Assembly: GCF_037095755.1 (NCBI RefSeq)
Contig: NZ_JBAWKJ010000002.1
Coordinates: 434,001-498,000, forward strand
DNA: 64,000 nucleotides
From: Sphingopyxis sp. CCNWLW2
Lineage (GTDB): Bacteria; Pseudomonadota; Alphaproteobacteria; Sphingomonadales; Sphingomonadaceae
Direction: 5' to 3'
Numbering within the stretch: position 1 is the first letter of the stretch; every line of letters begins with the position of its first letter. This document shows, piece by piece, positions 49,799 to 58,753 of this stretch. The notes below the pieces were generated by a model. It saw only the letters and a list, made by a program, of their open reading frames with translations. It was not told the DNA's origin and did no database searches. The translations under genes and the position numbers were made by a program.

Positions 49799-51151
49799 AT
49801 GTCCGTTCCCGCCGATGCCCCGATCCTGACCGCCAAGGCGATGCGCGAGGCCGAGGCCGCGTGCGCGATCCAGGGGACATCGCTCTCCGAATTGATGGAC
49901 CTCGCGGGCGCCGCGGTCGCCGATACCGCGTGGCGTATGGCGGCGGGCGCACCGATCCTGATCCTGTGCGGCCCCGGCAACAATGGCGGCGACGGTTATG
50001 TCGCGGCACGGCTGCTCGCAGAGCGGGGCGCGACGGTGCGCGTTGCCGCGCTGGCCGAGCCCACAACCGATCTGGCAAAGGCGGCGCGGGCAGGGTGGAG
50101 CGGGCCTGTCGAGCCGCTGAACGGCCGCCTTGCCCCCGCGCCTTTGATCGTCGACGCGCTGTTCGGCGTCGGGCTGTCGCGGCCGATCCCGGACGGGCTG
50201 GCCATAATCCTCCGACATTTTTCCGACCGGCGAATCCTGGCGGTCGACCTGCCGAGCGGGATGGAGAGTGACGGCGCCCAGGACTGGATGCCGCCGCTCG
50301 CCGCCGATGTGACGCTGGCGCTGGGAGCGCTCAAGCCCGCGCATGTTCTGCTGCCGACCGCGCCGGGTTGCGGGCGCGTCCTGCTCGCGCCCATCGGCAT
50401 ATCGGCGAGCAAGGCGATGCGCAGCTTGCCCCCTCCGCGGACGCCCCAACCCGATGTCACGGCGCACAAATTCACGCGCGGCATGGTGCTGGTCTCCGCC
50501 GGGCCCATGCGCGGCGCCGCCGGCCTGGCCGCCGCGGCAGCGCTGCGCGCGGGCGCAGGCTATGTCGTGCTCGACGGCAGCGATAGGGCACCCCTGTCGG
50601 CGATCATTGCCGAGAGCGATGCGAAATTCGGCGAGCGGCTCGATGATCCGCGCATCGGCGCGGTCGTGATCGGACCGGGATTTCCGGCGGGCGACGAATT
50701 GCTGTTCAATGTCGAGGCGGCGCTCGATTCGGGCAAGCCACTGGTGTTCGACGCGGCCGCGATCGACGCCGCGCTGCCGCGCCTGTCCGAAACGCCGCGC
50801 CATGCGATCCTGACCCCGCATGAGGGTGAGTTTGCCCGCGCCTTCCCGCAGCTTTACGGCAGCAAGATCGACCGTGCCAAAGCGGCCGCCGCGCGGACGC
50901 GCGCCGTCATCGTCTATAAGGGCGCCGACACCGTCATCGCCGCGCCTGACGGCCGTGTTGCCGCCGCCTGGCCGGGTAGCCCCTGGCTCGCGACGGCGGG
51001 GACGGGCGATGTGCTTGCAGGGGCATGCGGCGCGATGCTCGCGCGCGGCGGCGATACCTTCGATGCCGCGGTCGCCGCGGTGGGCTGGCATATCGCGCAG
51101 GCCGCGCGTATAGGCCCCGGCCTTGTCGCCGACGATCTGGTTAGGGAATGA
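49799..51151 (+). CDS. nnr: Bifunctional NAD(P)HX epimerase/dehydratase
   Basis: A 450-residue repair enzyme with two domains. The N-terminal YjeF_N-type epimerase (about 1-210) has the GPGNNGGDGYVAARLL motif. The C-terminal ribokinase-like dehydratase (about 220-450) has the LTPHEGEFARAF, GADTVIAAPDG and GTGDVLAGACGAML motifs. Together they convert damaged NAD(P)HX hydrates back to NAD(P)H using ATP or ADP. It begins 33 bases after the lipoprotein gene and ends one base before the RNA methyltransferase start. Confidence 0.95.
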   Translation: MSVPADAPILTAKAMREAEAACAIQGTSLSELMDLAGAAVADTAWRMAAGAPILILCGPGNNGGDGYVAARLLAERGATVRVAALAEPTTDLAKAARAGWSGPVEPLNGRLAPAPLIVDALFGVGLSRPIPDGLAIILRHFSDRRILAVDLPSGMESDGAQDWMPPLAADVTLALGALKPAHVLLPTAPGCGRVLLAPIGISASKAMRSLPPPRTPQPDVTAHKFTRGMVLVSAGPMRGAAGLAAAAALRAGAGYVVLDGSDRAPLSAIIAESDAKFGERLDDPRIGAVVIGPGFPAGDELLFNVEAALDSGKPLVFDAAAIDAALPRLSETPRHAILTPHEGEFARAFPQLYGSKIDRAKAAAARTRAVIVYKGADTVIAAPDGRVAAAWPGSPWLATAGTGDVLAGACGAMLARGGDTFDAAVAAVGWHIAQAARIGPGLVADDLVRE

Positions 51152-51152
51152 A

Positions 51153-52352
51153 ATGACTGAAGCTGCGCTGATCGAGCGCATTGCCGCGCGCGGCGATGGC
51201 GTGACGGGCGACGGCCGCCATGTGGCGGGCGGCGTGCCGGGCGACCGTGTCCGCGACGACGGCATCATCATTCCGGGTCCGAACCGTACCGACCCGCCGT
51301 GCCGCCATTTCGGCAAATGCGGGGGCTGCCAGTTGCAGCATGTCGCGGAACCCGCGCTTGCCGACTTTGTGCGCGACCGCGTGGTCGGTGGGCTGGAGGG
51401 GCAGGAGGTGACCGGCATTCACGTGCTGCCCGCGGTGCTTTCGCCCGCGCAAAGCCGCCGCCGCGCCGTCCTGACCGCGCTTCGCACTGGCAAGCAGGTC
51501 GCGATCGGCTTTAACGCTGCGCAGAGCAACCACATCGTCGACATGCGGATGTGCCCGCTGTTGCTCCCCGAACTGTTCGCATTGATCGCACCGGTGCGCG
51601 AATTGCTGGTGATGATCGCGCAGCCGCGGCGACCGGTGAAGGTGAAGCTGCAAATGCTCGATCAAGGCGTCGAGTTGATCCTCGAGGGAGTGAAGGCCGA
51701 GGGACTCGATGCCGCGATGGCGCTGCAGGATTTTGCCGGCGCGCATAAATTGGCACGCTTCGCGATCGATCAGGGCGATGGCCTCGAAATCCTGTGGCAG
51801 CCCGAGCCGCCGACGATGCGTTTTGGCGACATCCTCGTCGAAGTGCCGCCCTTTGCCTTTCTGCAGCCGACGAGCGCGGGGCAGGCCGCCCTGATCGAAG
51901 CAGTGACCAAGGCGATCGGTGACGCCGGCGCGGTCGCCGACCTGTTCGCCGGCGTCGGCACTTTTGCGCTGTCGGTGCAGGCGGGACGCAAAGTCTATGC
52001 CGCCGAAGGCGCGCGCGACGCGATCGCCGCGCTGGCGGGCGCGGCGAACCGCGCGCGCGCGCTCGTCGCGACCGAGCATCGCGACCTGTTCCGCCGCCCG
52101 CTGGTGCCCGCCGAGCTCAACCGCTTCGGCGCGATCATCCTCGACCCGCCGCGCGCGGGGGCGGAAGAGCAGGTGAAACAGCTCGCGGCATCGGCCGTGC
52201 CGGTGATCGCCTATGTCAGTTGCAACCCGGCGAGCTTCGCGCGCGACGCAAAGACGCTGATCGAAGGCGGCTACACGCTCGATTGGGTGCAGCCCGTCGG
52301 CCAGTTCCGCTGGTCGACCCATGTGGAACTGGCCGCAAAGTTTTCGCGCTAG
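51153..52352 (+). CDS. rlmD: 23S rRNA (uracil-5-)-methyltransferase RlmD/RumA type
   Basis: A 399-residue SAM-dependent RNA m5U methyltransferase of the TrmA/RumA family. Fe-S ligands are CRHFGKCGGCQLQH plus the later MRMCPLL. The methyltransferase core has DLFAGVGTFALSV, LDPPRAGAEEQV, and the catalytic cysteine in YVSCNPASFARD. A TRAM domain seems to be shortened at the N-terminus. Whether it modifies U1939, U747 or tRNA cannot be told from sequence alone. The start at 51153 follows the previous stop directly. Confidence 0.92.
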   Translation: MTEAALIERIAARGDGVTGDGRHVAGGVPGDRVRDDGIIIPGPNRTDPPCRHFGKCGGCQLQHVAEPALADFVRDRVVGGLEGQEVTGIHVLPAVLSPAQSRRRAVLTALRTGKQVAIGFNAAQSNHIVDMRMCPLLLPELFALIAPVRELLVMIAQPRRPVKVKLQMLDQGVELILEGVKAEGLDAAMALQDFAGAHKLARFAIDQGDGLEILWQPEPPTMRFGDILVEVPPFAFLQPTSAGQAALIEAVTKAIGDAGAVADLFAGVGTFALSVQAGRKVYAAEGARDAIAALAGAANRARALVATEHRDLFRRPLVPAELNRFGAIILDPPRAGAEEQVKQLAASAVPVIAYVSCNPASFARDAKTLIEGGYTLDWVQPVGQFRWSTHVELAAKFSR

Positions 52353-52356
52353 AGGC

Positions 52357-52791
52357 TCAATGCAACACGAAACCGATGAAGGCGTGGACACACAGCGCCA
52401 GTAACGCGAGGCTCGCCAGCGCGAAGATGCCGAAACGCCACATCACGCGGTTGACCGTCGCCTGAATCAGGCTGTGGACGATGCGCAAGGCCACATAGGC
52501 CCACGCGATCTGCGCGTTGAGCCCGCCGCCCATGCCGCCGATCGCCAGCGCAAGCGCGACGGCGTAGAAGATCGTCGGCTGTTCCATCAGATGGTTATAG
52601 TTGTGCGCCTTCCACTGAACTTCTTGCGGCAGCACATCGTCGAGCCCCTTGCCGGTGCCGCCGACCATCTTGGCTGCGTCGATCTTGGCGCGGCTCATCG
52701 CGGGGATGCGCGTCGCGTACATCCATACCCACATGACCATCGACCAGAGCGCGAGCGCCGCGACCGGCCCCAATATTGCATTATTTTCCAT
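52357..52791 (-). CDS. MAPEG-family membrane protein
   Basis: A 144-residue protein with four hydrophobic segments, of the MAPEG family (membrane-associated proteins in eicosanoid and glutathione metabolism). The family-typical HNYNHLMEQPTIFY segment after the first loop and RIVHSLIQATVNRV in the third helix are present. Eukaryotic members are glutathione transferases or peroxidases; bacterial ones are mostly uncharacterised. Its ATG lies 11 bases after the stop of a paralogue, so the pair is one transcription unit. The frame is open upstream but the ATG at 52791 fits the family. Confidence 0.88.
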   Translation of the reverse strand: MENNAILGPVAALALWSMVMWVWMYATRIPAMSRAKIDAAKMVGGTGKGLDDVLPQEVQWKAHNYNHLMEQPTIFYAVALALAIGGMGGGLNAQIAWAYVALRIVHSLIQATVNRVMWRFGIFALASLALLALCVHAFIGFVLH

Positions 52792-52802
52792 GATCTTCCC
52801 CC

Positions 52803-53234
52803 TCAACCCAAAGTGGCAATAACCGCCAGCAACGACAATGCGAGCAGGCAAAAGGTCGACAGCCCGAAGATCGCAAAGCGAACCGGCACGCGGTTCACGC
52901 GCGCCTGCCACAGGCTGTGGACGATCCGCAGAACGACATAGGCCCATGCAAGGCCGCGGGTGAGATCTGTGCTGCCGCCCGAAAGGCGCAGGAAAAGGAT
53001 CACCGCATAGAAGAGCGTCGGCTGTTCGAGCAGATGCGTGTAATTATGCGATTTCCAGTTCACCTGCGGCGGCAGGATATTCTCGAGGTCGGCGCCGCGG
53101 CCGCCCGGCGGTGCGGCTTTCAGATCGATGCCCGATTTGGCGAGCGCCGGAAACCGCGTCGCGGCGACCCAGCCGAGCATGATGAGTGTCCACAGCGCGA
53201 GGACCGCGCCGGGCGCGAGCAGGCTTTCTGGCAT
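52803..53234 (-). CDS. MAPEG-family membrane protein (tandem paralogue)
   Basis: A 143-residue paralogue of the next gene, with the same four-segment plan and matching motifs HNYTHLLEQPTLFY and RIVHSLWQARVNRV. The two proteins align over nearly their whole length, so a tandem duplication is clear. It is the first gene of the pair. Homo- or hetero-trimer formation, as in mammalian MAPEG proteins, is possible but untested. The 67-base gap to the CoA-transferase gene suggests a separate promoter. Confidence 0.88.
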   Translation of the reverse strand: MPESLLAPGAVLALWTLIMLGWVAATRFPALAKSGIDLKAAPPGGRGADLENILPPQVNWKSHNYTHLLEQPTLFYAVILFLRLSGGSTDLTRGLAWAYVVLRIVHSLWQARVNRVPVRFAIFGLSTFCLLALSLLAVIATLG

Positions 53235-53301
53235 AGATGTTCCCCCTTATTCTGTGGGCCGGGATGCTAGAGCGCATCGCCGACAATGCAACGGCAGACG
53301 T

Positions 53302-54462
53302 TCAAGCCTTGTCGCTCGCCAGTTCCGCGCGGATAACCGGCCCATCGCCGTCGACGCGCGGCGCGAAACCCAGATCCTGCGGCGGCATCGCGCCATATTT
53401 CACCGGTGGCTGCATCTCGTGGAAGGCACCGACATCGGGATGCGTGCGGTGGCGGAAGAAACCCGTCGCGACGAAATGGGGATCCTCCCTGATGTCCTCT
53501 AGGTCACGCGCCGCCATCGCCGGAATGTCGTTGGCGGCGAAGAGCGCCAGCCATTCGGCGTTGGACTTCGCCGGGGTCTTGCGCGCGATTTCGCTATAGA
53601 TGATCGGCATATGCTGCCCCTTCGCTTTCGCCGCCGCATATTCGGGCGTTTCGAGCAGGTCGGCGCTCCCGAGCAGTTCCATCAGCCGTGCGGTCGATTC
53701 GGGCGTATAGGGGACGATCGCGAGATGTCCGTCGCGCGTCGGGAAGGGCTGACGCGTCGGGTCGAGCTGGCGCGGATAACCCGCGGGTCCGATCGGCGGG
53801 TCGAGCGCCGCGTCGCGCAGATGCTCGGTAAGCATGAACGAGGCGAAGCATTCGAACATCGGCACCTCGACCTCCTGCCCCTCACCGGTGCGCAGCTTGT
53901 GAACCAGTGCGGCGAGGATGGCCTGTGCGCCGAATTGACCTGCGATCTTGTCGGCGATCAGCGAGGGGAAATAGCGCGGGCTGGGGTTCCCGTCGACACG
54001 CGGGAGAAGGCTCGTTGTCCCTGTCGCGGCCTGGATGACATCGTCATAGGCCTGGAGGTCGGCGTAAGGGCCGTCCTGCCCGAAACCGGTGCCATGGACA
54101 TAGATGATATCGGGTTTGAGCGCCTTGCAGCCTTCATAGTCGAAGCCGAGGCGCGCGATCGCTCGCCTACGGACATTGTGGAAGAAGACATCGGCGGTCG
54201 CGATCAGATCGCGCAGCGTGGCGGCGTCCTCGGGATTTTTGAGATCGAGCGCGATCGATCGCTTGCCGCGGTTCACCGTCAGGTGGATCGACCCCATCGT
54301 CGGATCGGGAACCCCGCTGCCGAGGTATCGCGAAATGTCGCCCGTCCCCGGCGTCTCGACCTTGATCACCTCGGCGCCAAGGTCGGCGAGCATCTGTGTC
54401 GCATAGGGGCCAAAGATGACCGTCGTCAGGTCGATGATCCGGATCCCCGACAGCATAGGCAT
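53302..54462 (-). CDS. CaiB/BaiF family (class III) CoA-transferase
   Basis: A 386-residue class III CoA-transferase, moving CoA between carboxylic acids without a free intermediate. The N-terminal MLADLGAEVIKVETP motif and the catalytic-Asp region AYDDVIQAATG are visible. The donor and acceptor acids cannot be told; relatives include racemase and bile-acid or carnitine CoA-transferases. A GAGGAGGAG ribosome site lies directly before the ATG. It is followed by the MAPEG genes and preceded on the same strand by an MFS gene. Confidence 0.92.
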   Translation of the reverse strand: MPMLSGIRIIDLTTVIFGPYATQMLADLGAEVIKVETPGTGDISRYLGSGVPDPTMGSIHLTVNRGKRSIALDLKNPEDAATLRDLIATADVFFHNVRRRAIARLGFDYEGCKALKPDIIYVHGTGFGQDGPYADLQAYDDVIQAATGTTSLLPRVDGNPSPRYFPSLIADKIAGQFGAQAILAALVHKLRTGEGQEVEVPMFECFASFMLTEHLRDAALDPPIGPAGYPRQLDPTRQPFPTRDGHLAIVPYTPESTARLMELLGSADLLETPEYAAAKAKGQHMPIIYSEIARKTPAKSNAEWLALFAANDIPAMAARDLEDIREDPHFVATGFFRHRTHPDVGAFHEMQPPVKYGAMPPQDLGFAPRVDGDGPVIRAELASDKA

Positions 54463-54533
54463 AGCTCCTCCTCTTCCGGCGCGCAGGATAGAATGATTGC
54501 AAAGTAAAACGGAAGAGGCTTCCGCAATTCTCC

Positions 54534-55859
54534 TTACGCCGCAGCGGGCGCTGTTTCGCTACTGCCATTTCCGGCAGCATAGGCGGCCGATATCCGGCGA
54601 TAGGATCGCGAGCCAAACGCCACCAGCGTCAGCATCACGCCAAGGACGCCCGCGATCGTGAAGACGAGCGCGATCCCACGCTCGGGGCCGCGGCCGTACC
54701 AGTCGCCGATCGCATCGGCGCCCGCACCGTCGGTCATCAGCGGCACGAAGATGAACTGCGTGAGCGGCGCGATAAGGAAAGCGGTGAGTGGCGAGGCGGC
54801 TTGCTCGACCGACTGGGCAAAACCGAAGACGCGCCCCTGCCGTTCGAAGGGCACGACTTTCTGCATCGCGGTCTGTTCGGCCGCTTCGGCATAGGGGCCG
54901 AGGAACATCCAGATGAAGCAGCCGACGGCCAGCAGCGGAATCGACGACTGGATCGTAAAGACGGCGGCGACGATCCATTCGACGAGGCAGACGAAAAGCA
55001 ATGTGCGGATCGGGTTTTTGCCGAGCCCGGTCCGCGAAATCACGATGCCGCTGAGGATGAAGGCACAGGACATGACCGCCCAGAGTAGGCCCCATTCCTC
55101 GACCTTCATCAGCGACAGGCCATAGGCATCCATCAGCGCCATGAACACGCCGCCGAGGAGGTTGTTGAAACAGGAGAAGAGGATCAGCGCGAGGAGGCCC
55201 GGGATACCGAGCACGACGCGCAGCGTTCCGGCCAGATCTATACGGCGTGGCGCATCCTCGGTTTCGGCGTCGCGCGGCTCGTCGACGCGAATGAAAAAGA
55301 GGTGGGTTATCGCAATCAGCGAAAGGGCGACCGCAAATCCCAGCGTCGCGACCATCCCGCCCCATGCGACGAGGAAACCGCTGATCGCCGACGTGGTGAG
55401 GAAGCCGATTCCGCTGACCATCCCGACGAGCCCGTTCGCCTTGTCGCGCCGGTCCTCGGGCACCAGCAACGTCACCAGCGTCGGAAGCGCGATCATTCGG
55501 ATATTGCCGACGATCACAGCGAACATCGAGACGAGGATGAAGAGCCAGAGCGTGACGCTCGCCACCTTGGCGCTGCGGATGTCCGGGTCGATCATATAGC
55601 CAGCGAGCGCGAGCGCGTAGAGCGTCAGCGACGCGATGCTCGACACCATCATCATGTTACGCTTGCCATGATGGTCGACAAGGCTGCCGAACCATATGCC
55701 CAGCATCGCGGTGAGCACGAGATAGATGCCCGCGATCATCCCAGTCGCGAACACAGACTGGGTTTCGAGGAACGTCCAGAAGGTCAGCGCAAACCACACC
55801 GTGAAATTGGTGATGTTGGCAACCAGGTTATTTGCGAGGAGGTGATGGAAGGGCTGCAT
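54534..55859 (-). CDS. MFS transporter
   Basis: A 441-residue permease with about twelve hydrophobic segments and the EntS/TCR-like cytoplasmic loop between helices 2 and 3 (SLVDHHGKRN), placing it in the MFS_3-type drug or siderophore exporter group. It is probably an efflux pump; its substrate is unknown. It lies between an ArsR-type regulator gene and the CoA-transferase gene, all on the minus strand, and could be under that regulator. Confidence 0.88.
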   Translation of the reverse strand: MQPFHHLLANNLVANITNFTVWFALTFWTFLETQSVFATGMIAGIYLVLTAMLGIWFGSLVDHHGKRNMMMVSSIASLTLYALALAGYMIDPDIRSAKVASVTLWLFILVSMFAVIVGNIRMIALPTLVTLLVPEDRRDKANGLVGMVSGIGFLTTSAISGFLVAWGGMVATLGFAVALSLIAITHLFFIRVDEPRDAETEDAPRRIDLAGTLRVVLGIPGLLALILFSCFNNLLGGVFMALMDAYGLSLMKVEEWGLLWAVMSCAFILSGIVISRTGLGKNPIRTLLFVCLVEWIVAAVFTIQSSIPLLAVGCFIWMFLGPYAEAAEQTAMQKVVPFERQGRVFGFAQSVEQAASPLTAFLIAPLTQFIFVPLMTDGAGADAIGDWYGRGPERGIALVFTIAGVLGVMLTLVAFGSRSYRRISAAYAAGNGSSETAPAAA

Positions 55860-55925
55860 GGGCTGCGCAATCTAGCAGCGCTTCGGTATCAGGCCATTCG
55901 AAAATTTGTCCAGCCCGTCAGCGGC

Positions 55926-56225
55926 CTAGATCGTTCCAACCACTGCCGCGAGTGCGCGCAGCCGCTCATCGTTGCGGCGATAGAACGTCCATTGTTTGAT
56001 GCGTTTGGCCGTCACCAGGTCACTGCCCTGCAGGACGCGCATATGCTCGCTGAGCGTCGATGCGTTGATGCCAAGCTTTTCCGCGATCAATTGCCCGCAC
56101 ACGCCATCTTCGACGAGATCGCCGTCCACCTGGGGCCGGAAATGCGCGCGGGGGTCTTTCAGCCAGGCAAGGATCTGGAGGCGGCGTTCATTTCCCAGCG
56201 CGCGGAACAGCTCGGCGTTAGTCAT
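55926..56225 (-). CDS. ArsR-family HTH regulator
   Basis: A 99-residue winged-helix regulator: FRALGNERRLQILAWL opens the fold and the recognition helix is NASTLSEHMRVLQGSDLV. The one conspicuous cysteine (DGVCGQL) is alone, so a metal-thiolate site of the classical ArsR type is unlikely; it may sense an organic ligand. No ribosome site precedes the ATG, and a well-formed TTGACA-N17-CAAATT promoter would start the mRNA at or next to the ATG, so translation may be leaderless. Divergent from phzF. Confidence 0.85.
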   Translation of the reverse strand: MTNAELFRALGNERRLQILAWLKDPRAHFRPQVDGDLVEDGVCGQLIAEKLGINASTLSEHMRVLQGSDLVTAKRIKQWTFYRRNDERLRALAAVVGTI

Positions 56226-56290
56226 ATTGTTAATTTGCCAACTAACGAACTATATGTCAAGGCAGGCGACCAATCGAATGGAGTCACGCC
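56226..56290. promoter_or_regulatory. Divergent arsR/phzF promoter region
   Basis: The 65-base gap has a minus-strand TTGACA (56255-56260) with CAAATT 17 bases on (56232-56237). Overlapping short inverted repeats, GTTA (56229-56232) and TAAC (56243-56246), lie across it and could be the regulator's operator controlling both genes. The phzF-side promoter is less clear. Confidence 0.4.
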
Positions 56291-57208
56291 ATGTCCCTGC
56301 TGCCCTTTTCCACGGTCGATGTATTCACCCAAACCCGGTTCGGCGGAAATCCGCTGGCCGTGGTGATGGGCGGTAAAGACCTGTCCGACTCGGTGATGCA
56401 GGCCGTCGCGGCGGAGTTCAACCTGAGCGAGACCACCTTCGTCCTTCCGCCCGCCGATCCGCGGCACTCGGCCCGCGTGCGCATCTTCAACCGCACCGAG
56501 GAAATGGCCTTCGCGGGCCACCCGATGGTCGGAACCGCGTTCGTCCTCGCCACGGCCAACGCCGACCTTGCGACGACGACATTCGAGATTCCTGCCGGGA
56601 TCGTGGATGTCGAAGTCGAACGCGATGCGGACGGGGCTCCCGTCGGTGCCACGGTAGCGGCACCCCAGCCGCTCAGCCTTGGCGAAACGGTGGCGCCCGA
56701 GGTTGTCGCCAGGATGCTGCGCCTGGCACCGCGCGATATTCTCACCACGGCGCATCTCCCGATCCTCGCGTCGGTCGGCAACCCCTATGTCATCGCCGAA
56801 CTGGATGCGGCATCACTGGCGCGATGCGACCCCGATCTGGCGGCGTTTCGCGAGACGCTGGCGGCGCACCCGCAATTCGGCACGCGCCTGTCGGTCCATG
56901 TCTATAGCAAGCAGGGCCGGACGCTGCGCGCGCGCATGTTCGCGCCACTTGCCGGAACGTGGGAAGACCCCGCGACCGGAAGTGCGAACGCGCCGCTCGC
57001 TGGCCTGCTCCTGTCGCTCGAACCCGCCACCGACGAAGCCCGGTTCGAAATCCATCAGGGCATCGAAATGGGGCGGCCCAGCCTGCTCGACGTCACTGCG
57101 CGCCGGACAGAGGACGGTATCCGCGCGACGCTGCGCGGCACCTGCATTCCGGTGATGAAGGGTGAAATCAACTGCGAGTGGGGCTGTCGGGCATTGCGGC
57201 GTCTTTGA
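56291..57208 (+). CDS. PhzF-family isomerase
   Basis: A 305-residue PhzF-fold protein (diaminopimelate-epimerase-like two-domain barrel). The conserved catalytic Glu is in NLSETTFV, with AFAGHPMVGTA and DPATGSANAPL as further family motifs. PhzF itself isomerises dihydro-hydroxyanthranilate in phenazine synthesis, but no phenazine genes are here, so it more likely acts on another small molecule. Divergent from the ArsR gene and possibly controlled by it. Confidence 0.9.
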   Translation: MSLLPFSTVDVFTQTRFGGNPLAVVMGGKDLSDSVMQAVAAEFNLSETTFVLPPADPRHSARVRIFNRTEEMAFAGHPMVGTAFVLATANADLATTTFEIPAGIVDVEVERDADGAPVGATVAAPQPLSLGETVAPEVVARMLRLAPRDILTTAHLPILASVGNPYVIAELDAASLARCDPDLAAFRETLAAHPQFGTRLSVHVYSKQGRTLRARMFAPLAGTWEDPATGSANAPLAGLLLSLEPATDEARFEIHQGIEMGRPSLLDVTARRTEDGIRATLRGTCIPVMKGEINCEWGCRALRRL

Positions 57209-57246
57209 TCGCGCCGGGTTATTAAGAACATCGTGCTGAAATAAAG

Positions 57247-57279
57247 AAGGGGCTGGTCGCATCGCTGCGCCAGCCCCTT
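57247..57279 (-). terminator. Intrinsic terminator of ornithine decarboxylase gene
   Basis: A 10-bp GC-rich stem (57247-57256 with 57270-57279) with a 13-base loop, followed on the minus strand by CTTTATTTC, in the gap between the convergent phzF and ornithine decarboxylase genes. It may also stop phzF transcripts, though the U-run is on the other strand. Confidence 0.7.
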
Positions 57280-57304
57280 GCTTATCGATTGGAAGCGTTC
57301 GCGT

Positions 57305-58498
57305 TCAGAACAGCTTGGTCACCGTCGCGCTGCGACGTTCCTGTTCGACTTCGCCGGTGTACAGGCTGACCATCGGTTCGTCGCTGACGACGTGCGTCTC
57401 GTCGGCGCCGAAGCCGTTGAACTTGGTCCGCATCGCGCAGCCATAGGCGCCGAGCATGCCGATTTCGATGAAATCACCGGCCTTGATGTCGGCGGGCAGG
57501 AAGAACGGCCCAGCCATATGGTCGAGATCGTCGCACGTCGGGCCATAGAAGCTGAACGGCACCATCTCGGCATCGCTCTCCGGCTCGCGTTGCAGCGAGA
57601 CGGGGAAGCGCCAGCCGACATGCGCGGCGTCGAACAGCGCGCCATAGGCACCGTCATTGATGTACAGCTCGTCGCCGCGGCGCTTTTCGACGCGCACGAT
57701 CAGCGAGCTATACTCGGCCGACAGCGCACGGCCCGGCTCGCACCAGAGTTCCGCGGAATAGCTGATCGGCAGGCTTTCGAAGCTGCGGTGGATCGTGTCG
57801 AAATAGGCGCCCAGCGGCGGGGGCTCCATGCCGGGATAGGACGACGGAAAGCCGCCGCCGACATCGATGATGTCGACCGTGACCGACGCTGCGACGATCG
57901 CCGCGCGAACGCGTTCCATCGCCTGTGCATAGGCGTGCGGGGTCATCGCCTGGCTGCCGACATGGAAGCAGATGCCAAGCGCGTCGGCCGCCTGGCGGGT
58001 CGCCATTAGCAGTTCGACGACCTCGTCGGCTTCGGCGCCGAACTTGGCGGCGAGGCTGAGCTTCGAATGATCGGACGACACGCGGAGGCGCACGAGCAGG
58101 TTCAGGTCCTGCGCGCCTTCGGTCGCACGGACGATCTTTTCGAGCTCGTCGAGCGTGTCGAGCGAGAAGGTGCGCACGCCATGCTTCCAATAGGCTTCGG
58201 AAATCGCTTCCTCGGCCTTTACCGGATGCATGAAGCAGAGCGTCGCTTCGGGCAGCGTGCGCGCGACGAGCCGGACCTCGGCGATCGAGGCGACGTCATA
58301 ATGGGTGACACCCGAATCCCACAGCACACGCAGCAGGTCGGGCGACGGATTCGCCTTGACCGCATACATGGTTGTGCCGGGAAAACGCTCGATGAAGAAA
58401 CGCGCTGCGCGCCGCGCGGCGTGCGGGCGGACAAGCGTAACAGGTTCGATCGGCGAAAGTGCCTGAATCAGCCCGTGGGCGCTATGATGCTGGTGCAA
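57305..58498 (-). CDS. Ornithine decarboxylase (PLP fold type III)
   Basis: A 397-residue decarboxylase making putrescine from ornithine (possibly also acting on lysine). The PLP lysine is Lys48 in YAVKANP, the phosphate-binding loop is DVGGGFPS, and the catalytic cysteine motif YGPTCDDLD and the CEPGRAL segment are present, matching the eukaryotic-type alanine-racemase-fold ODC common in Alphaproteobacteria. The only available start before the first domain is TTG at 58498; a G-rich stretch lies nine bases upstream. Together with the downstream decarboxylase and dehydrogenase genes it gives a complete route to spermidine. Confidence 0.92.
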   Translation of the reverse strand: MHQHHSAHGLIQALSPIEPVTLVRPHAARRAARFFIERFPGTTMYAVKANPSPDLLRVLWDSGVTHYDVASIAEVRLVARTLPEATLCFMHPVKAEEAISEAYWKHGVRTFSLDTLDELEKIVRATEGAQDLNLLVRLRVSSDHSKLSLAAKFGAEADEVVELLMATRQAADALGICFHVGSQAMTPHAYAQAMERVRAAIVAASVTVDIIDVGGGFPSSYPGMEPPPLGAYFDTIHRSFESLPISYSAELWCEPGRALSAEYSSLIVRVEKRRGDELYINDGAYGALFDAAHVGWRFPVSLQREPESDAEMVPFSFYGPTCDDLDHMAGPFFLPADIKAGDFIEIGMLGAYGCAMRTKFNGFGADETHVVSDEPMVSLYTGEVEQERRSATVTKLF

Positions 58499-58753
58499 CT
58501 CAAGGGACCCCCAAAAATAACGTTAAACATCCAAGGCTGCCTTGCGGTTATTGGAAGTCCCCCTGGGGCAGCGGAGGGCGATATATGCAGGGGGGTCCCC
58601 CCTGTAAAGACCCTATCGCGCAATTTTGTAATACGCGGGTCGCAGAGGGGCCAAACCGGGGCCGATCTGCGCCAAACCGCGCAAATGCAAGACAAAGCCC
58701 CGAGGCCGCGCTAGGGATGGAGCATCGCCAAATCCGAAAAGGACCTCCCCGCC
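58499..58753. promoter_or_regulatory. Palindrome-rich leader between odc and cNMP-fusion gene
   Basis: This 255-base divergent gap contains a perfect 17-base palindrome CAGGGGGG-T-CCCCCCTG (58588-58604), a neighbouring CCCC-GGGG hairpin near 58560 and a TTTTTGGGGG run just before the decarboxylase start. Alphaproteobacterial ornithine decarboxylase genes are known to carry a structured 5' leader (speF motif); whether this region is a copy could not be tested. Confidence 0.4.

Noticed and set aside
56291..57208. Phenazine biosynthesis cluster around phzF.
   Set aside because: No other phz genes are present; PhzF-fold proteins are widespread with other roles.
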